Source: an uncultured Pseudomonadota bacterium (lineage in GTDB: Bacteria; Desulfobacterota_B; Binatia; UBA9968). Taken from it: a stretch of 7,974 bases of DNA. This document shows positions 5,025 to 7,974 of this stretch, in pieces. Within the stretch, counting starts at the first letter, position 1; each line of letters starts with the position of its first letter. Both the position numbers and the translations under genes were made by a program. Below the pieces are notes generated by a model, which worked only from the letters and a program-made list of their open reading frames with translations, had not been told where the DNA came from and did not search any database. Location: the NCBI GenBank assembly GCA_946478635.1, contig CAMLCX010000207.1, positions 1-7,974 of the forward strand, given 5' to 3'.

Positions 5025-7769
5025 CTACGACGGTGGCTTCGCCGGGGCCCCTTCCAAGGCTTTTTGCATCGCATCCATTTCTGCTCCGAAGGTGCGCCAG
5101 TCGCCCTTATTCAGCGCCTCGAACGCCCGACGATAGTGGCTGAGGGCTTGCGCATTTGCGCCCGAGGGAGGTGATTCGGTGGCGCGAGCGCCCGGACCTG
5201 GCGCAGAGGTCGACGTAACGACGGATGGCTTGCGCGTCTCCGGCGTCACCAGCGCGGCGAGCAAACTATCGACGTCCTGAGCCATGACTACTCGATCGCC
5301 CGTGGAAGCGATCAAGCGTTTGAGTTCCGGCAACTGGCGGCTCTCGGCACTGAGATACAGGGGCTCGACGTAGAGCAAGGTGTCGTCGATCGGAATCGCC
5401 AGGAGATTACCGCGGATGACACGGGAACCGGCCTGGTTCCACAAAGAAAGCTGCTGGGAGATCGTTGTATCCTGATCGATCCGCGCCTCGATCTGGGCGG
5501 GACCGTAAATGAGTTTCTCCTTCGAAAAAGCATACTCGATCACCTTGCCATAATTGGGCCCGTCGCAACGCGCCGCCAGCCAGGCAATCATGTTATCGCG
5601 ATTGTTCGGCACCATCGGCAGCATCAAAATAAACTCCTCGCGCGGCTCCCCGGGCAATCGCATAATGGTGTAGTACGGCTGCATCACGCCGGCTTGACCC
5701 TTGTGATTTTCCCGGGGGAAATTCCACAGGTCTTCTTTGTTGTAAAATACCTCCGGATCCTTCATGTGATAGGTGCCGTACACTTTCGCTTGAATAATGA
5801 ACAGATCTTCCGGGTAGCGGATGTGCTTGCGCAAGGAATCCGGCATCGATGTCATGGGCTGAAAGAGCGTTGGAAAAATACGCTGGTAAGTGAGCACGAT
5901 CGGATCCTTTGGGTCGGCGATGTAAAAAACCGGATTGCCGTCATAGGCATCGACCGCTATCTTCACCGAGTTACGGATATAATTGATGCTGCCGGGCTGA
6001 GTCACTTGGGAGTAAGGAAGCGAATCGCTAAACGTATAAGCGTCCTGCAGCCAGACCAAGCGCCCCTCGTGCACGACCAGATAAGGATCGCGATCGAGAC
6101 GGAGAAACGGCGCGATTCGTTGGATGCGCTCCTGAATCAGGCGACGAAAGAGAATCTTGCTCGGCGAGGTGACATTCTCGCTGATGAGTAACTTCAAATC
6201 ACCGAACGACCAGGCGAACAACGCGCGCGCCCAAAGACTGCGCAACGATACGCCGTCTCGGCCCTCATACACGTTGTAGACATTTTCCTGACCCTTGGCG
6301 TAGTCGAATTCCTTTGTACCGCCGCCCACCACCACATAGTTGCGCGTTTCCTCGCCGAAATAGATCTCGGGACGGTCGATCTTGATCTCCGGAGGCCCGA
6401 CGGGGGGAATATCCTTGACGTAAAAAACCGGCAGCCCTTCCTCATCGAAGCGATTGACCGGGTTCATAGCGATACCGTTGCCATGGGTGAATTTGAAGCG
6501 CTGATTGATCCAGGTTTGCGCATCCGCCGGCAATTTTGACTGATTGATCTCCCGGGCAGACAACAGGACTTGCCGGTAGCTTCCATCGATGGTGTAACGA
6601 TCGACATCGATGTCGTGGAAGTCGTAGTAGAGGCGGATTTCTTGCAACTGCCTGTAGGTATCCGTGAGCGGGCGCGGGTCCCACCAGCGAATATTCTGAA
6701 TCGTCGCCTGGTTCGCGGCGATCACCTCCGCAGTGAGTTTGCCTTTCGCCGGGAACGGCGCGCTGGTGATGTGATCGAGACCGAAGCCATATCGGGTGAA
6801 TTCGATGTTACGCGCGATATAGCGCGACTCGAGCTTCAGCTCGTCGGGCTTGACCCAATAGCTTTGAAACCCGCCGGGCACGATCGTCTGGACAATCGAG
6901 ACAGCGACGACAATGAGCACCGCCGCAAAGGGCAAGCGGATGCCGGCCTGAAAAATATTGTAGGCGCACAGCGCCGCCGCTATCAGCGCCGCACCGGCGA
7001 GAGCTACCAGGAAGGGCAGGCGCAGATGGACGTCGGTATAGGCGGCGCCGAAGACGATCCCATTATTGCTGGTCAGCAAGTCATATCGCTGCAGGACATA
7101 ACCGCCCGCCTTGGCGAGAAAAAATATCGCCAGCAGCGCGGAAAGGTGACGGATAGCGGGGCCGCTGATCGCCGGGAATCCGGTCTGCTGATAATTGATC
7201 GCACCGCAGGCAACGTAGATGATGACAGCGATGGCGGCGCTTAGAAAAATGATCAACAGCGCCCAATCCCTCAACATCTCATAGACCGGAAGCGAAAATA
7301 CATAGAAGGCGAGGTCATTGCCGAATAACGGCTCGGACCGTCCGAACGGCACGGCATAATACCACTTGAGAATCGTGTCCCAGTTGCCCGTTTGAGCAAA
7401 GCCGATAAACAGCCCGACGATCAAGGCCACCCCGGCGACGATTAGTTTCAAAGGCAGCTTGTCGAGGGAAAGTTCGATGACTTCGGGGAGGCCCTGAGCG
7501 TTACGGCCGACGATCCTGAAGTTCGGTGGCCGACGCGTTGAGCCCGTCGCGGCTTGGACCGCGACGAGACCATTGAGGAGGATAACTGCCGCGGAGATGC
7601 CGGCCGCGACGGCAAACACCGTGAGCATCGTGAGCCAGGTGGTCGTAAAGACCGCCCGGAATCCCAGCGAGCCGAACCATAACAGGTCGACAACAAAACG
7701 GCTGAAAACAGAGAACGTCATTAGCACCGCAACGATCAACGCCGCAGCCAGAAGCGCGCCTTTTTTCAT
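5025..7769 (-). CDS. UPF0182 (COG1615) family membrane protein
   Basis: This 914-residue protein matches the UPF0182 family in length (usually about 900-1000) and in motifs along its whole span. Seven membrane segments are visible, at about residues 5-27, 45-70, 107-125, 168-189, 208-225, 251-270 and 279-297. A large domain follows, probably outside the membrane. Family-like stretches include PLFGNDLAFYVFSLPVYEML (147-166), SRYIARNIEFTRYGFGLD (315-332), IRWWDPRPL (360-368), RLYYDFHDIDVDRY (379-392), KFTHGNGIAMNPVN (426-439), DPYLVVHEGRLVWLQDAYT (561-579) and PMVPNNRDNMIAWLAARCDG (718-737). A Pro/Ser/Thr-rich linker (about 847-872) leads to a C-terminal helix ending the protein. The biochemical role of the family is not known to me. 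The ATG at 7769 has a GGGGGA 9 nt upstream and begins directly with the first membrane segment. It appears to be transcribed alone: probable terminator at the right edge, weak terminator 3'. Intact, with no frameshift seen. Confidence 0.93.
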   Translation of the reverse strand: MKKGALLAAALIVAVLMTFSVFSRFVVDLLWFGSLGFRAVFTTTWLTMLTVFAVAAGISAAVILLNGLVAVQAATGSTRRPPNFRIVGRNAQGLPEVIELSLDKLPLKLIVAGVALIVGLFIGFAQTGNWDTILKWYYAVPFGRSEPLFGNDLAFYVFSLPVYEMLRDWALLIIFLSAAIAVIIYVACGAINYQQTGFPAISGPAIRHLSALLAIFFLAKAGGYVLQRYDLLTSNNGIVFGAAYTDVHLRLPFLVALAGAALIAAALCAYNIFQAGIRLPFAAVLIVVAVSIVQTIVPGGFQSYWVKPDELKLESRYIARNIEFTRYGFGLDHITSAPFPAKGKLTAEVIAANQATIQNIRWWDPRPLTDTYRQLQEIRLYYDFHDIDVDRYTIDGSYRQVLLSAREINQSKLPADAQTWINQRFKFTHGNGIAMNPVNRFDEEGLPVFYVKDIPPVGPPEIKIDRPEIYFGEETRNYVVVGGGTKEFDYAKGQENVYNVYEGRDGVSLRSLWARALFAWSFGDLKLLISENVTSPSKILFRRLIQERIQRIAPFLRLDRDPYLVVHEGRLVWLQDAYTFSDSLPYSQVTQPGSINYIRNSVKIAVDAYDGNPVFYIADPKDPIVLTYQRIFPTLFQPMTSMPDSLRKHIRYPEDLFIIQAKVYGTYHMKDPEVFYNKEDLWNFPRENHKGQAGVMQPYYTIMRLPGEPREEFILMLPMVPNNRDNMIAWLAARCDGPNYGKVIEYAFSKEKLIYGPAQIEARIDQDTTISQQLSLWNQAGSRVIRGNLLAIPIDDTLLYVEPLYLSAESRQLPELKRLIASTGDRVVMAQDVDSLLAALVTPETRKPSVVTSTSAPGPGARATESPPSGANAQALSHYRRAFEALNKGDWRTFGAEMDAMQKALEGAPAKPPS

Positions 7770-7834
7770 CAGTGAATATCCCCCTTGAACCGCCCGGGTC
7801 CAGGTATATAGAACAATCCGCCGAGAGGGAAGGC
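7770..7834 (-). promoter_or_regulatory. Leader of the UPF0182 gene
   Basis: The minus strand here carries GGGGGA (7779-7784) as ribosome-binding site and a TATATA at 7805-7810 that could serve as a -10 box. The nearest -35-like TTGCCT lies 20 bp further upstream, longer than the usual 17, and abuts the palindrome at 7835-7874. A promoter is therefore plausible but poorly defined. Confidence 0.25.
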
Positions 7835-7874
7835 AAATGAACTACCCCGCAGCTTGCTGCGGGGTAGTTCATTT
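7835..7874. repeat. Perfect palindrome with 19-bp arms
   Basis: AAATGAACTACCCCGCAGC (7835-7853) and its exact reverse complement (7856-7874) are separated by only TT, giving a very stable 18-bp stem with a CTTG tetraloop or a possible cruciform. No T-run follows on either strand, so it is not a typical intrinsic terminator. It sits 65 bp upstream of the UPF0182 start. From memory, palindromes with a CTACCCCGCAGC core recur between genes in several bacterial lineages, so I favour a dispersed REP-like or mobile palindromic repeat. That recollection is unverified. Confidence 0.8.
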
Positions 7875-7935
7875 ATCCAGCGCCGGAATGGGATCAACGG
7901 AACCGAACGACGACACAACGACCGCCCATGCCGAT

Positions 7936-7974
7936 AAAAAGCAAGAGCGGCGAGCCGCATTCTCGGACTCGCCG
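7936..7974 (-). terminator. Probable intrinsic terminator of an upstream gene, cut by the window edge
   Basis: Minus-strand reading: CGGCGAG (7974-7968) and CCG pair with CGG and CTCGCCG (ending at 7948) around a 6-nt loop, with one bulged base. After the stem comes CTCTTGC and then a TTTTT run (7940-7936). The stem could extend through CTCTTGC if the unseen bases beyond 7974 complement it, which would place the T-run directly after the stem. It would end a minus-strand gene outside the window and separate it from UPF0182. Confidence 0.5.

Noticed and set aside
4310..5143. 277-codon plus-strand frame
   Set aside because: Antisense to the amidohydrolase-2 gene and the UPF0182 3' end; low-complexity Arg/Ser/Pro product typical of GC-rich shadow frames.
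6570..7244. 224-codon plus-strand frame within UPF0182
   Set aside because: Mirror frame of a strongly conserved membrane-protein gene; Arg/Asp/Gly-rich with no domain.
7501..7872. 123-codon minus-strand frame starting in the palindrome
   Set aside because: It overlaps the UPF0182 N-terminal coding region in another frame, and its start is the ATG embedded in the repeat.
7769..7960. 63-codon minus-strand frame whose TGA overlaps the UPF0182 ATG
   Set aside because: It begins inside a probable terminator and reads through the perfect palindrome; the NELPRSKLRG stretch is simply the translated repeat. The one-base overlap looks like coupling but is probably fortuitous.

Overview
The window reads as ordinary chromosome from a GC-rich, Gram-negative-type bacterium. 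Evidence is the Sec-type signal peptides, the solitary NMT1/SsuA-type binding protein beside amidohydrolases, a UPF0182 membrane protein, and GC-rich intergenic palindromes. This mix recalls uncultivated soil or groundwater lineages (deltaproteobacterial, Binatota, Methylomirabilota or Rokubacteria-like), but no marker gene is present, so the lineage is a weak inference. I see no phage gene, transposase gene, CRISPR array, tRNA or rRNA.

Layout: 1-323 is a leader region with three degenerate 20-bp repeat units and a possible sigma70-type promoter. 324-758 (+) encodes a small exported protein of unknown function, with a possible 14-codon ORF overlapping its start. 759-1140 is a long gene-free stretch with a strong 13-bp hairpin just after that gene. 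1141-2577 (+) is a dihydroorotase/hydantoinase-type cyclic amidohydrolase. It converges on two minus-strand genes: an NMT1/SsuA/TauA-like ABC substrate-binding protein (3628 down to 2648) and, 43 bp upstream of it, an amidohydrolase-2 family metal-dependent hydrolase or decarboxylase (4838 down to 3672). Further upstream on the minus strand is a full-length UPF0182 membrane protein (7769 down to 5025). Its leader holds a perfect 19-bp-arm palindrome, and a probable terminator of a neighbouring gene is cut by the right edge.

Working together: the amidohydrolase-2 gene and the binding protein probably share a transcript, and the convergent cyclic amidohydrolase may belong to the same uptake-and-degradation theme for a small ring-containing or carboxylated compound. 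No permease or ATPase is present and the substrate cannot be read from sequence. The UPF0182 and small exported proteins look functionally separate. The most notable observation is that both amidohydrolases carry an acidic residue where the first histidine of the HxH metal motif usually stands. I do not see a clearly new multi-gene system.
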